From NCBI RefSeq assembly GCF_018861045.1, contig NZ_JAHKQJ010000002.1, positions 372,001 through 436,000 on the forward strand: a stretch of DNA of 64,000 bases, given 5' to 3'. Source of the stretch: Octadecabacter sp. B2R22. Its GTDB lineage: Bacteria > Pseudomonadota > Alphaproteobacteria > Rhodobacterales > Rhodobacteraceae. Under the pieces are notes generated by a model. The model was given only the letters and a program-made list of their open reading frames with translations. It ran no database searches and was not told where the DNA came from. Position numbers and translations under genes: made by a program. Positions 1 through 8,996 of this stretch are shown here, one piece after another (the stretch's first letter is position 1; the number at the start of each line of letters is the position of its first letter).

Positions 1-1
1 C

Positions 2-493
2 AGCGATCTTCGTGCGGCTGAACGCACGTTTCAATTGATGCGCCAAGTTGCGGGCCGTGCAGGGCGCGCGGAAATCGAAGGCGAGGCTGTGATGCAGACG
101 TTTCAGCCAGAACACCCCGTGATCCGCGCAATTCTGGGCGGCGACGAAGAAGCGTTTTGGGCCGCCGAGGCCGGAGAGCGTAGGGCAGCAGGCGTTCCGC
201 CATACGGGCGCATGGCGGGCATCGTGCTTAGCAGTCCGAACGTGCAAGAGGTCTTTGATCTTGGCGCAGCGATGGCGCGCCAAGACGGACCGCTGCGCAA
301 AATCGGTGCGCAGGTCTTTGGGCCAGCGCCAGCGCCGATCGCGCGCATAAGGGGACGGCATCGTGTGCGGTTGTTGGTGAAGGCGGAGAAAACCGCGCCT
401 TTACAGCAGGCATTGGCCGCTTGGGCGGCGCAATTCAAACTGCGTGGCGAATTGCGCATGGCGATCGATATCGACCCGCAGAGCTTTTATTGA
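2..493 (+). CDS. priA: Primosomal protein N' (PriA helicase), C-terminal part
   Basis: This is the last 163 codons of PriA, the 3'-5' helicase that recognises stalled or collapsed forks and reloads the replisome. The gene enters from outside the window. The visible part opens with helicase motif VI (RQVAGRAGR, bases 41-67) and continues into the PriA C-terminal domain, with the typical PPYGRMAGIVLS stretch and an ending close to DPQSFY. The N-terminal DNA-binding domain, Walker motifs and most zinc cysteines lie upstream of the window and cannot be checked. The stop at 491-493 is followed after 59 bases by an MFS permease gene on the same strand. The family assignment is secure; it is incomplete only because the window starts inside it. 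Confidence 0.95.
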   Translation, partial: SDLRAAERTFQLMRQVAGRAGRAEIEGEAVMQTFQPEHPVIRAILGGDEEAFWAAEAGERRAAGVPPYGRMAGIVLSSPNVQEVFDLGAAMARQDGPLRKIGAQVFGPAPAPIARIRGRHRVRLLVKAEKTAPLQQALAAWAAQFKLRGELRMAIDIDPQSFY

Positions 494-552
494 TCAAGGC
501 GTCAGGCCAACTGTGCAAAAATGCGGGTTCGACAAATCATAGGGGCAGGCGT

Positions 553-1797
553 ATGGCGGAGAGTATGAAAACCCTGCCGCTCTCAGAAACTCGAAATCTG
601 CCAGTTTGGCGCCGTCCTGTCACGCTGTTGTTCTTGATGGCAGCGGCGATGCCAATTGCGTTTTCGACGTGGTTAGCGCTGATCAATAACTTCGTGATCG
701 AGGTCGCTAATTTTGACGGTGCTGACATCGGCTGGCTGCATACTGTCCGCGAAATTCCGGGTTTCTTTGCAATCGGCGTGATCGCCCTTTTGATGTTCTT
801 TCGTGAACAAGTCTTGGGGCTGGTGTCCTTAGTCATGCTGGGCGTCGCGACAGCGGTAACCGCACAGTTCCCGTCCATGGGCGGGATTTTGACGATCACG
901 ATGCTGAGCTCCATCGGGTTCCACTATTACGAAACCGTAAACCAATCGCTACAATTGCAATGGATCGACAAGCAGCGCGCGCCGCAGCTTTTGGGTTGGA
1001 TCATTGCCGCTGGATCAGGTGCGACGTTCGTGGCCTATGTTTTGATTGTGTTGACGTGGGAAGCCCTTGGTTTGTCGTACTCAATGGTCTTTTGGGCATC
1101 CGGCGGGCTGACAGCAGCGATCGGGTTGTTTTGTATGTTTGCCTATCCGCAATTCGAAAGCCCCACCCCCCAGCGCAACCAATTCGTGCTGCGCAGGCGG
1201 TACTGGCTCTATTATGCGCTGCAGTTCATGTCGGGTGCGCGACGGCAAATCTTTGTGGTCTTCGCCGGCTTTATGATGGTCGAAAAGTTCGGCTTTGCGG
1301 TGCACGAAGTCACGTCGCTCTTCTTGATTACCCTTCTCGCCAATATCATCTCCGCCCCGTTGGTTGGGCGTGCGGTTGGTGTGTTCGGGGAACGCAATGC
1401 ATTGGTGTTTGAATACGTTGGCCTTGCGGTGATCTTCTTCCTGTATGGCGGGCTATATTATTTCGGCTGGGGCGTGGTTCTGGCCTCGGCGCTTTATGTG
1501 TTCAACCACATCTTTTTCAGTCTGGCGCTGGCCCTGAAGACTTATTTTCAAAAGATCGCCGACCCGCAAGATATTGCACCAACAGCTGCGGTGGCGTTCA
1601 CAATCAATCACATCGCAGCAGTCTTTTTGCCCGCATTGTTAGGATACCTCTGGCTGACATCACCCGGATTGGTGTTCTTGGCAGCAGCAGGAATGGCGAT
1701 AGTGTCGCTGCTGCTGGCCTTGTTGATCCCGCGCCACCCAGAGCCAGGATATGAATCAATTATTGACCGCGCCAATCGCGCTAGACCGGCGGAGTAA
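553..1797 (+). CDS. MFS-family permease
   Basis: This 414-residue inner-membrane protein has about twelve hydrophobic segments and a cytoplasmic basic loop near the middle (ESPTPQRNQFVLRRRYWLYY), which matches the two six-helix halves of the major facilitator superfamily. The open frame extends upstream to 421 inside priA, but the residues before 553 look like out-of-frame priA. The ATG at 553 (MAESMKTLPL) is preceded by an aggggcagg stretch and gives a short charged N-terminus ahead of helix 1. ATG 565 is a possible alternative. The stop lies three bases before prmA, so the two are probably cotranscribed. The substrate cannot be told from the sequence. Confidence 0.85.
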   Translation: MAESMKTLPLSETRNLPVWRRPVTLLFLMAAAMPIAFSTWLALINNFVIEVANFDGADIGWLHTVREIPGFFAIGVIALLMFFREQVLGLVSLVMLGVATAVTAQFPSMGGILTITMLSSIGFHYYETVNQSLQLQWIDKQRAPQLLGWIIAAGSGATFVAYVLIVLTWEALGLSYSMVFWASGGLTAAIGLFCMFAYPQFESPTPQRNQFVLRRRYWLYYALQFMSGARRQIFVVFAGFMMVEKFGFAVHEVTSLFLITLLANIISAPLVGRAVGVFGERNALVFEYVGLAVIFFLYGGLYYFGWGVVLASALYVFNHIFFSLALALKTYFQKIADPQDIAPTAAVAFTINHIAAVFLPALLGYLWLTSPGLVFLAAAGMAIVSLLLALLIPRHPEPGYESIIDRANRARPAE

Positions 1798-1800
1798 GCC

Positions 1801-2673
1801 ATGACGACCTTTACAGCCCTTACCACCCTGACAGGAAAACCTGCCGCAGATGCGCTGGGCGCCGCGATGGAGGACATGGACCCGACCCCAACGGGCGTCG
1901 GCGTGTTTGAGGTCGAAGATGACAGCGGGTTATGGGAAGTGGGCGGCTACTTTGAAGGTAAGCCCGACGAGGTGGCCCTCGCGTTGCTGGCGGCGACATT
2001 TGGCGCCAAGCCTTTTGTGGTGTCCGAAGTGCCGGAAACCGATTGGGTGGCCCATGTGAAACGGGAATTGCCACCAGTCGAGGCTGGACGCTTCTTTGTT
2101 TATGGCACCCATGACGCGGATCAATTGCCTGACGGGCGCATTGGTCTGTTGATTGATGCTGCGATGGCATTCGGCACGGGGCACCACGGAACGACGCTGG
2201 GCTGCCTAAAGGCCTATGATCGTTTGCTAAGCGACGGGCAATTTTTTGGCGATGTTGCCGACGTAGGCTGTGGAACGGCCGTTTTGGGAATGGCAGCCGC
2301 CAAGACCGGAACTGCAAATGTGATTGCCAGCGATATCGATCCTGTCGCGGTGGATGTGGCTGTGGCAAATATGGCAGCCAACGATATGGGCGACGCGGTG
2401 ACCTGTGTGACCGCAGCAGGGTTTGATGACCCCGCCCTTGCCAAGGCCGCTCCGTTTGATTTGATCTTTGCCAACATCCTGAAGGGGCCGCTTATCATGC
2501 TGGCACCTGACATGGTGGCGCACACAAAACCAAAAGGAATCGCGATTCTCTCTGGGCTTTTGAACGAACAGGCCGAAGAAATCACCGCTGTTTATGCACA
2601 GAACGGATACAATCTTTTGCATCATGACCAGATTGGTGAATGGTCGACGCTGACCCTAGGGAAAGAAACATAG
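1801..2673 (+). CDS. prmA: Ribosomal protein L11 methyltransferase
   Basis: PrmA is a class I SAM-dependent methyltransferase that trimethylates ribosomal protein L11. The 290-residue length fits the family. Around residues 120-128 is the PrmA signature AFGTGHHGTT. It is followed by the SAM-binding glycine loop DVGCGTAVLGMAAAK (about 151-165), an acidic residue closing strand 2 (ASDIDP) and the catalytic-region motif FANILKGPL. The N-terminal 100 residues form the small L11-recognition domain, as expected. The ATG sits three bases after the MFS permease stop. No anomaly was seen. Confidence 0.95.
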   Translation: MTTFTALTTLTGKPAADALGAAMEDMDPTPTGVGVFEVEDDSGLWEVGGYFEGKPDEVALALLAATFGAKPFVVSEVPETDWVAHVKRELPPVEAGRFFVYGTHDADQLPDGRIGLLIDAAMAFGTGHHGTTLGCLKAYDRLLSDGQFFGDVADVGCGTAVLGMAAAKTGTANVIASDIDPVAVDVAVANMAANDMGDAVTCVTAAGFDDPALAKAAPFDLIFANILKGPLIMLAPDMVAHTKPKGIAILSGLLNEQAEEITAVYAQNGYNLLHHDQIGEWSTLTLGKET

Positions 2674-2789
2674 TTTAAACGCATTTGAAGTGGTTTTTGC
2701 CTGAATTTGAAGGGTTTGCCTTATTCCTGCCTCATTTGGGGTGGAATTTGGTTTTGTTCGGTGGGGGCCGAGTTAATTTAGGCTGTTTT

Positions 2790-3140
2790 ATGACGATCGA
2801 TGCTTCGCTAGATAAACGTTTGGAAAAAGTTGTGCGGACGCACAACAAGATGCGTCGCAATGGCGTCGTTCACCGTGTTGGTCGCGATGGTTTGATCCGG
2901 TCGCGCCCTCGTTTGATCCGCCCGCGTTTCCCTCTTAAAGGTGCGCTCATCATGGTGGGCCTTTTGATCGCGTTCAAATCTTTGATGTTTGCGCAGATCG
3001 GATCCGGAAACTACGCGCTTAAAGTCGAAGAGCTACGCCAGGGAACGATGGTCGAACAGGCGGGCGCTGTGCTGATGCAAGAAGAACCAATTACCGTCGC
3101 GACGGGTGGTTTCTTGAAGCAGTTCTTCTTTCAGCGCTAA
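2790..3140 (+). CDS. Small single-span membrane protein, unknown function
   Basis: This 116-residue protein has a basic N-terminal half (many Arg and Lys, residues 1-50), one hydrophobic segment (GALIMVGLLIAFKSLMFAQI, about 51-70) and a C-terminal tail of about 45 residues predicted to lie in the periplasm. The frame is open from 2685, but the ATG at 2790 (MTIDASLDKR) starts the conserved-looking part. It stands alone between prmA and two hairpin terminators. I do not recognise a named family. Similar short proteins with a basic head and one membrane span are common as uncharacterised Rhodobacteraceae proteins. No function is inferred. Confidence 0.7.
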   Translation: MTIDASLDKRLEKVVRTHNKMRRNGVVHRVGRDGLIRSRPRLIRPRFPLKGALIMVGLLIAFKSLMFAQIGSGNYALKVEELRQGTMVEQAGAVLMQEEPITVATGGFLKQFFFQR

Positions 3141-3151
3141 TTAGAATTCTA

Positions 3152-3179
3152 CACCCCGTCGTGTGTTGTTAACGGGGTG
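3152..3179 (+). terminator. Hairpin after the 2790 gene
   Basis: CACCCCGT (3152-3159) pairs with ACGGGGTG (3172-3179) around a 12-base loop, 12 bases after the stop codon. There is no clean T-run after it, so it may work as a 3' stabiliser or a weak terminator. Confidence 0.5.
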
Positions 3180-3245
3180 GCGTGTTGGGTTGATAAAGTT
3201 CGGGCGTTTCCTCACCGGTTATCCGGTTCGCCCTAAGCAAAAAAA

Positions 3246-3280
3246 GCGCCGCGTCCGATAATCGGGCGCGGCGTCTTTTT
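3246..3280. terminator. Bidirectional intrinsic terminator
   Basis: CGCCGCGTCCGA (3247-3258) pairs with TCGGGCGCGGCG (3262-3273) around a 3-base loop, with one G-T pair. It is flanked by an A-run on the left and TCTTTTT on the right, so it can terminate both the 2790 gene and the convergent DUF1127 gene. Confidence 0.85.
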
Positions 3281-3320
3281 GTGTTTGCTGCTTCAATCTA
3301 TCGAGGCGAGGTAAGCCGGA

Positions 3321-3518
3321 TCAGCGGATCAGGTTACCTTTGGCGATGACTTCAATATCGCCACGGTTCAAACCAATGTCGTCGAGTTCACGAGCGGACA
3401 GTTTGTTCAACGCTTTGCGAGTCATGCGCTCGTCGTTCCAAGTGGCGAGTGTGCCAAAGAACGAAAACAACGGAGAACCGGATTTCGTGGATGTGGTGCG
3501 GATGTCGATGGCGGCCAT
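3321..3518 (-). CDS. DUF1127 small protein
   Basis: This is a 65-residue protein whose C-terminal half (LNKLSARELDDIGLNRGDIE, about residues 39-58) is the arginine- and aspartate-rich DUF1127 (YjiS-like) domain of alphaproteobacteria. The frame runs on upstream to 3578, but ATG 3518 (MAAIDIRTT) has a good ribosome-binding site (AGGAGAC) about seven bases ahead on the minus strand. The gene is monocistronic and ends at the bidirectional terminator near 3246. DUF1127 proteins elsewhere have been tied to RNA turnover, phosphate or carbon metabolism and stress responses. The role of this one is not evident from its neighbours. Confidence 0.88.
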   Translation of the reverse strand: MAAIDIRTTSTKSGSPLFSFFGTLATWNDERMTRKALNKLSARELDDIGLNRGDIEVIAKGNLIR

Positions 3519-3845
3519 GGAAAGTCTCCTGATTGATGTGGGCTGGCGCCGAATAAAAGGGCTTGTTCTAAAGCCCACTTAGGGGGTCCGTTTCGTGACT
3601 GCAAATGCAATAATCACAAGGGCGATATGCAGTTTCCGCATAGCCCTAAATTTCCCTAACGGAATGTTTTATATATCTAATTTCCGCCTAAAAAAGTGTC
3701 GCTCATAGCGCTTTGGATGGCGTTTTTCTGCCTCGGCTGCGGATTGTGCCCTTGGATGGGCTGCTAAAAGGGCTAGGCGGATGTTCGCCTTTTGTGCTAG
3801 GTCAGATGTTAACAAAGAATAAAACGAGCAAAATGAGGGGCGCTG

Positions 3846-4343
3846 ATGCGGGTTTTGGGCATTGATCCAGGTCTCAGAAACATGGGCTGGGGGGTGATTC
3901 ACGTTGATGGATCACGGCTAAGCCATGTGGCGAACGGAGTTTGTGTGTCGGGTACAGGCGATCTCGCGCAGCGACTGATGCGGCTTCACACCGCCCTAAG
4001 CGAAGTGGTGGCGACCTATGCGCCCGATACTGCGGCGGTCGAGCAAACATTTGTAAACACCAACGGTGCCGCAACCCTGAAGCTTGGCCAAGCGCGTGGC
4101 ATTGCGATGTTGGTGCCTGCTCAGGCGGGCCTGAGCGTCGGGGAATATGCCCCCAACAGCGTGAAAAAGGCTGTTGTTGGTGTGGGCCATGCCGATAAGG
4201 CGCAGATAGCACATATGGTTAAACTGCAGTTGCCGGGGGTTGATCTGGCGGGGCCAGATGCAGCAGATGCTTTGGCGATTGCGATTTGCCACGCGCATCA
4301 CGCGCAAACAGCCCACAGAATTTCAAAAAGGGTGAGTGCATGA
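3846..4343 (+). CDS. ruvC: Holliday junction resolvase RuvC
   Basis: RuvC is the dimeric endonuclease that cuts four-way junctions after RuvAB branch migration. The 165-residue protein has all four catalytic acids at the canonical places: Asp7 in LGIDPG, Glu66 in AVEQTF, and Asp138 and Asp141 in GPDAADALA. The start at 3846 places the first acid at residue 7, as in the family. The stop overlaps the ruvA start (ATGA, 4340-4343), which indicates translational coupling. The 267 bases upstream of it contain no gene I can support. Confidence 0.97.
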   Translation: MRVLGIDPGLRNMGWGVIHVDGSRLSHVANGVCVSGTGDLAQRLMRLHTALSEVVATYAPDTAAVEQTFVNTNGAATLKLGQARGIAMLVPAQAGLSVGEYAPNSVKKAVVGVGHADKAQIAHMVKLQLPGVDLAGPDAADALAIAICHAHHAQTAHRISKRVSA

Positions 4344-5017
4344 TTGGACGTATCGCAGGCCGGCTTGAATACCGCACAGCGGATCACGTTTTGATTGACG
4401 TTAAGGGCGTGGGCTACATTGTTTTCATCAGCGAACGTGTGATGGCGACGTTGCCGGCCAATGGCGAGGCTGTGGCGCTTTATACCGATCTGTTGGTGCG
4501 CGAAGACCTGTTACAACTTTTCGGTTTCTCAACATTGGTGGAAAAGGAATGGCACCGACTGTTGATGTCAGTTCAAGGGATCGGCGCTAAGGCGTCGATG
4601 GCCATATTGGGCGGTCTTGGCGCGGATGGCGTCAGCCGCGCGATTGCGCTTGGAGATTGGGCTGCAGTAGCAACGGCAAAAGGTGTCGGGCCAAAGACGG
4701 CCAAGAAGGTGATTTTGGAATTGAAAGACAAAGCCCATGCGGTGATGGCGATGGCGGGAACCGGTGCTGCGCCTGCGGCGGGCGGGCGCGCGTCGCCCAC
4801 CGCTGACGCGGCGGACGACGCGGTCCTCGAACCGATGTCCGGATCTATTGCTACAGACGGCGCGGCGCAGTCGGATGCTTTGTCGGCTTTGGGCAACCTT
4901 GGCTACGGGCCGTCTGATGCTGCAAGTGCCGTGGCGCAAGCGGCGGGCGAAAACGAGGGTGCCAATGCAGAGGTGCTCATTCGGGCCGCGTTGAAGCTGT
5001 TGGCGCCGAAGGGGTAG
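4340..5017 (+). CDS. ruvA: Holliday junction branch migration protein RuvA
   Basis: RuvA tetramers bind the Holliday junction and recruit the RuvB motor. The 225-residue product starts with the OB-fold ([20 protein letters not shown]). It then has two helix-hairpin-helix motifs ([17 protein letters not shown] and [17 protein letters not shown]), an Ala/Gly-rich flexible linker (about residues 135-180), and the C-terminal RuvB-binding domain ([16 protein letters not shown]). The frame opens earlier at 4286, but the ATG at 4340 overlapping the ruvC stop gives the conserved N-terminus. An EamA permease follows before ruvB. Confidence 0.97.
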   Translation: MIGRIAGRLEYRTADHVLIDVKGVGYIVFISERVMATLPANGEAVALYTDLLVREDLLQLFGFSTLVEKEWHRLLMSVQGIGAKASMAILGGLGADGVSRAIALGDWAAVATAKGVGPKTAKKVILELKDKAHAVMAMAGTGAAPAAGGRASPTADAADDAVLEPMSGSIATDGAAQSDALSALGNLGYGPSDAASAVAQAAGENEGANAEVLIRAALKLLAPKG

Positions 5018-5020
5018 GGC

Positions 5021-5947
5021 GTGCCGCCCCCCGTTCAAGATACCCCGAAGCTGGCGGTTGTCGTCTTGGTTGGCACGGTTTTTGCCTTGTCGTTTGGCGA
5101 CGCCCTTGTGCGCAAGATGGGCTTATCGGCGCAAGAACAGTTAAGCCTATGGCAGATATTCCTGTTACGATCAGGATTGATCTTGCCTGTCCTACTGGCG
5201 TTAGCCCTGCGATTTGGCGGGGTGCGACCCAGCCTGTGGATCGTCCTGCGGAGCGGGATGTTGGTCTTGATGTGGCTGCTTTATTACGCGGCCTTGCAAC
5301 ACATGCCTTTGGCCGTCGGGGCGGCAGCATACTACACGTTGCCCTTATTTATATTGCTCTTCTCAGCCCTGTTGACCAAGGACAGGATCGGCCCGCTGGG
5401 AGTGATCGCGGTTGTGCTTGGGTTCATAGGAGTTCTGGTGATTACGCGCCCTGACGCCAATGGCGCAAATCCGTGGCTGATCCTGCCGCTTTCGGCCGCG
5501 GTTCTTTATGCGCTGTCGATGATCCTGACGCGGACGCGATGTGCGGGCGATAGTGTGGTCGGGTTGGCGCTCTGGCTTAATATTGTCTTTGTGATTGTGG
5601 GTGCCGTTGGGGTGCTCGCGCTTCCCAACGGCGCGCCGATGGACTTGTGGCAATCGAAGTGGGTGCCGATGAACGGGCAGGCTTGGGGCATGATGGCGAT
5701 CTCTTCTTTGGCAATTCTGATAGGTGGTTTGGGCACTGCGTTTGCCTATCAACGCGGCCCTGCGCCGTTGTTGGGGTCGTTCGATTTCAGCTATCTGGCC
5801 TTTGCGATCATTTGGGGATGGGTGATGTTTGACGAACGGGCTGACACGCAAACCGTGATCGGGATGGCCCTGATCGTTCTGGCGGGCCTATTAGCGATAC
5901 ACTCTAGCAATGGTGCATCTGGTCCCGCACGCAGCAGTGAGGCATAA
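5021..5947 (+). CDS. EamA/DMT-family permease
   Basis: This 308-residue protein has about ten hydrophobic helices in two repeats of five, the layout of EamA drug/metabolite transporters. The second repeat includes the typical [20 protein letters not shown] helix near residue 245. It begins with GTG three bases after ruvA, and its stop lies seven bases before the ruvB ATG, so it sits inside the ruv operon. The substrate is unknown; members export amino acids, purines or other small molecules. Its position between ruvA and ruvB is probably not functionally meaningful but does separate two genes that are usually adjacent. Confidence 0.85.
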   Translation: MPPPVQDTPKLAVVVLVGTVFALSFGDALVRKMGLSAQEQLSLWQIFLLRSGLILPVLLALALRFGGVRPSLWIVLRSGMLVLMWLLYYAALQHMPLAVGAAAYYTLPLFILLFSALLTKDRIGPLGVIAVVLGFIGVLVITRPDANGANPWLILPLSAAVLYALSMILTRTRCAGDSVVGLALWLNIVFVIVGAVGVLALPNGAPMDLWQSKWVPMNGQAWGMMAISSLAILIGGLGTAFAYQRGPAPLLGSFDFSYLAFAIIWGWVMFDERADTQTVIGMALIVLAGLLAIHSSNGASGPARSSEA

Positions 5948-5954
5948 GACACCT

Positions 5955-6986
5955 ATGAGTAACACAGACCCATCAATGCAGCCGGAACGACAATCCGAGG
6001 ATTTCGCCCATGAGGGGGACCGCGCCCTAAGGCCACAGGTCTTGGACGAATTTATCGGGCAGGCCGAAGCACGGGCGAACCTGAAAGTGTTCATTGAATC
6101 CGCCAAGCGACGTGGCGAGGCGATGGACCACACTTTGTTTCATGGGCCCCCGGGGTTGGGCAAAACAACATTGGCGCAAATCATGGCGCGGGAATTAGGG
6201 GTCGGGTTTCGGATGACGTCTGGCCCTGTGTTGGCCAAGGCGGGCGATTTGGCCGCCATCCTCACCAATCTAGAAGCGCGCGACGTCTTGTTCATCGACG
6301 AAATTCACAGGCTCAATCCGGCTGTTGAAGAAGTGCTTTACCCCGCCCTTGAAGATTTTGAGCTGGATCTTGTGATTGGGGAAGGGCCCGCCGCGCGGAC
6401 TGTTCGGATCGAGTTGCAACCATTTACCCTGATCGGGGCGACCACGCGCATGGGGCTGTTGACGACCCCCTTGCGGGATCGTTTCGGCATTCCGACACGG
6501 TTGCAGTTTTACACCGTGCCCGAGCTGCATGACATCGTCACCCGTGGTGCGCGCCTGATGGGGGCGCCAGCAACAGAAAGCGGTGCACAAGAAATCGCCA
6601 AACGAGCGAGGGGCACGCCGCGGATTGCCGGCCGTCTGCTGCGCCGCGTTGTTGATTTCGCAATCGTCGAAGGGGACGGGACCGTCACCCATGAAATTGC
6701 AGACCGAGCGCTTACGCGTTTGGGCGTGGATGAGCTGGGGTTGGACGGTGCAGACCGCCGTTATCTGACGTTGATCGCAGAGAACTATCAAGGCGGACCA
6801 GTTGGGATTGAAACCCTGTCTGCGGCGTTGTCTGAACCGCGCGACGCATTGGAAGACGTGGTTGAACCCTATTTGCTGCAACAAGGGCTGATTCAACGCA
6901 CCCCGCGCGGGCGCATGTTGGCGCAAAAGGCATGGACCCATTTGGGAATGCCGCCGCCCAAAGGACAAGGTGATATGTTTGACTGA
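5955..6986 (+). CDS. ruvB: Holliday junction DNA helicase RuvB
   Basis: RuvB is the AAA+ ring motor for branch migration. The 343-residue protein shows [12 protein letters not shown], Walker [10 protein letters not shown] (about residue 66), Walker [12 protein letters not shown], sensor 1 LIGATTRMG, the arginine finger region TTPLRDRFG and the C-terminal winged-helix domain ([23 protein letters not shown]). The frame is open from 5910, inside the permease gene, but ATG 5955 ([11 protein letters not shown]) is the first start giving the normal N-terminus. It completes the ruvC-ruvA-permease-ruvB run. Confidence 0.97.
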   Translation: MSNTDPSMQPERQSEDFAHEGDRALRPQVLDEFIGQAEARANLKVFIESAKRRGEAMDHTLFHGPPGLGKTTLAQIMARELGVGFRMTSGPVLAKAGDLAAILTNLEARDVLFIDEIHRLNPAVEEVLYPALEDFELDLVIGEGPAARTVRIELQPFTLIGATTRMGLLTTPLRDRFGIPTRLQFYTVPELHDIVTRGARLMGAPATESGAQEIAKRARGTPRIAGRLLRRVVDFAIVEGDGTVTHEIADRALTRLGVDELGLDGADRRYLTLIAENYQGGPVGIETLSAALSEPRDALEDVVEPYLLQQGLIQRTPRGRMLAQKAWTHLGMPPPKGQGDMFD

Positions 6987-7031
6987 TCGGCCTTGTTGGG
7001 CGGTCCGTGTTGGTGAGTGAGGAGAGGCAAG

Positions 7032-7829
7032 ATGAGATTGATCGCGACGATTATGATGTGTTTGGCGGCGGCGGCGCAGGCAGACTTCATTGCAGATGAG
7101 GTCAACGTTCAAACCGCGTCGGGGCGTTTGTCGATCGAGGACAGCGGTGACGGGTTTTCGCAGGTTCTTGTCCTTGGGCCGCATCGCTTCGGCTTTGGGG
7201 GTGAATTTCAATACATCAACGTGATCGACCAACACGGCAGCCTGTATCTGGTTGAGCTGATGTCGGGCGGCAATGCCTGCGCGGCGGTTTATGCGTGGCT
7301 GCACACCGAAGATCCCCCTCGTGTTACCGAAAATCTGGGCAATTGTGCCTACCAGAGCGAGGTTCTGTCAGATGCAGAGACAGTCACCGTGATTGTGCCC
7401 GCAAGATTGGCCGCCGACGGGCGCATCGCTTATATCTATGACGGTAAAACCGTCGAAGAGGTCGTGCTGGGGCAGGTGTCTGCCAATGTTGGACGTGACC
7501 CGATGGACTGGGTCGGTCGCGGCCCGTTCGAACTCCTCGCGGATGCGGATTGGCGGGCTGATTTCGTCGCGCTGATGGGGGAAGATGACTACGCAGGTGT
7601 GGGCGAAATCATGGCGATGTCATCTGGCATGGAGACGCAGGGCGAATGGTTGGTGGGCGCAGGTTCTAACCCGCGCGTCACCGGCGAGACACGCGGTGTT
7701 CTCGCGCTGCACCTCACGGATGGGCGCATTTTGGTGGCGGTTCGCGAGAGTGACGGATCAATCCAAGGTTGGGGCGATCTGGATCGTGAGATGCCGCCGA
7801 TGATGGAACGCCTGATTGATGGCAGCTAG
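7032..7829 (+). CDS. Secreted protein of unknown function
   Basis: This 265-residue protein has a short signal peptide (MRLIATIMMCLAAAAQA, probable cleavage before Asp18) and a soluble acidic remainder. There are two Cys near residues 81 and 103 that could form a disulfide in the periplasm. The ATG at 7032 follows a GAGGAGAGGC ribosome-binding site. I do not recognise a domain. The gene lies between ruvB and a second uncharacterised gene leading into ybgC-tol. This position may hint at an envelope role, but that is inference from neighbours only. Confidence 0.7.
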   Translation: MRLIATIMMCLAAAAQADFIADEVNVQTASGRLSIEDSGDGFSQVLVLGPHRFGFGGEFQYINVIDQHGSLYLVELMSGGNACAAVYAWLHTEDPPRVTENLGNCAYQSEVLSDAETVTVIVPARLAADGRIAYIYDGKTVEEVVLGQVSANVGRDPMDWVGRGPFELLADADWRADFVALMGEDDYAGVGEIMAMSSGMETQGEWLVGAGSNPRVTGETRGVLALHLTDGRILVAVRESDGSIQGWGDLDREMPPMMERLIDGS

Positions 7830-7866
7830 GGGTTCAATTTGCGCGCTTTTTGAGTATCAAGGCGCC

Positions 7867-8493
7867 ATGATGAACCTATCCGAGATCGAACCGTTCTTTA
7901 CCCGCGCCGATGGCAGCTATTTGTGTGCCCGTTGGGGCCGCCCGATTGTGCCTGTGATTTTTGGCGTCGAGGATGACACTGTCAGCCTGTTCAAAGGCGC
8001 GTTTGAGGCGATGTGCGTGTTGTCCGGCCATCAGATGGCGGAAACGGACCCCGAGTTCGGCGTGAACGTGATGATCTTCTTCTGTCGTGATTGGGATGAA
8101 TTGACAGGTGTCAAAGACCTCGACCATCTCGTGCCCGAGTTGCGCGATTTGGTGGGGCGGTTGATCAAAGCGGATGCCAATCAGTACCGGATTTTCCGAT
8201 TTGACGAGACAGGCGCGATCAAGGCTTGCTTTATATTTTTGCGGATGGACGCCGCGCTGGAACAAGTGCCAGCGGATGCATTGGCGCTGACGCAAGCGGT
8301 GCACGCGATGGTTTTGTGGTCAGAGAACGCATTCAAAAACCAGTCTCCATTGGCACTAATAGATGGGACGGCTGTTGTGCGGCCCGATATCGCAGGCGTG
8401 ATCCGCGCGGTTTATGATCCGGTCATGCCTGCCGTCGCGCAGGACCCAAGTCATGCATTGCGGTTGTCAGCCCGCGTAGAGGTTGCAGAATGA
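7867..8493 (+). CDS. Conserved-type hypothetical cytoplasmic protein upstream of ybgC
   Basis: This is a 208-residue soluble protein with no signal peptide or membrane segment. The frame opens at 7816, inside the preceding gene. The ATG at 7867 (or 7870) starts MMNLSEIEPFFTRADG and lies clear of that gene. The composition is ordinary and codon use matches its neighbours. The stop overlaps the ybgC start by four bases (ATGA), so it is translationally coupled to the Tol-Pal operon. I cannot name a family; a role linked to ybgC or Tol is inference from coupling. Confidence 0.7.
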   Translation: MMNLSEIEPFFTRADGSYLCARWGRPIVPVIFGVEDDTVSLFKGAFEAMCVLSGHQMAETDPEFGVNVMIFFCRDWDELTGVKDLDHLVPELRDLVGRLIKADANQYRIFRFDETGAIKACFIFLRMDAALEQVPADALALTQAVHAMVLWSENAFKNQSPLALIDGTAVVRPDIAGVIRAVYDPVMPAVAQDPSHALRLSARVEVAE

Positions 8494-8879
8494 CACACCG
8501 TTTTCCAATCCGCGTTTATTACGAAGACACCGATCTTGCGGGGATCGTCTATTACGCAAACTATTTGAAGTTCATTGAACGCGGCCGCAGTGAGTGGGTG
8601 CGTGAACTGGGCGTTGATCAGGCGGCGATGAAGCGCGACGAGGGTGTCGTGTTCGCGGTGCGCCGTGTTGAAGCCGATTATCATTCCCCAGCTCAGTATG
8701 ATGATGAGCTGGTCGTGACGACGGAAGTCGATGCGGTAACCGGCGCGCGATTGATCGTGCGTCAAAATGTTGAACGCGATGGCAAGGTGTTGTTCACGGC
8801 GCTCGTGACCATCGTTGCGATTAATGACGCTGGGGCACCCGCACGGCTTCCGGCGGCTTTTCGCCGAAATCTACATTAG
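8490..8879 (+). CDS. ybgC: Acyl-CoA thioesterase YbgC
   Basis: This is a 129-residue hotdog-fold thioesterase usually found as first gene of the tol-pal cluster. The N-terminus has the family signature YYEDTDLAGIVYYANYLKF with the catalytic Asp (about residue 14), followed by ERGRSEWVRELG. It hydrolyses acyl-CoA esters and is linked to phospholipid metabolism at the division site. It begins by ATGA overlap with the preceding gene and is followed by 117 non-coding bases that probably hold the tolQ promoter. Confidence 0.95.
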   Translation: MTHRFPIRVYYEDTDLAGIVYYANYLKFIERGRSEWVRELGVDQAAMKRDEGVVFAVRRVEADYHSPAQYDDELVVTTEVDAVTGARLIVRQNVERDGKVLFTALVTIVAINDAGAPARLPAAFRRNLH

Positions 8880-8996
8880 AAACTGCACTTAACAGCCAGT
8901 TTACGCGCGTTTTGTTGGCAATTCTGTGCAAGCTGCGTTACATATGTATCCAACAGAGGCCAAAATCGGTCCAAAACGCAGAGCAGGCAGTATCAA

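Noticed and set aside
3579-3845. A possible small gene or RNA upstream of ruvC
   Set aside because: The only frame (minus, 3669-3902) runs into ruvC and lacks a start signal. No stable RNA fold or known motif was seen.
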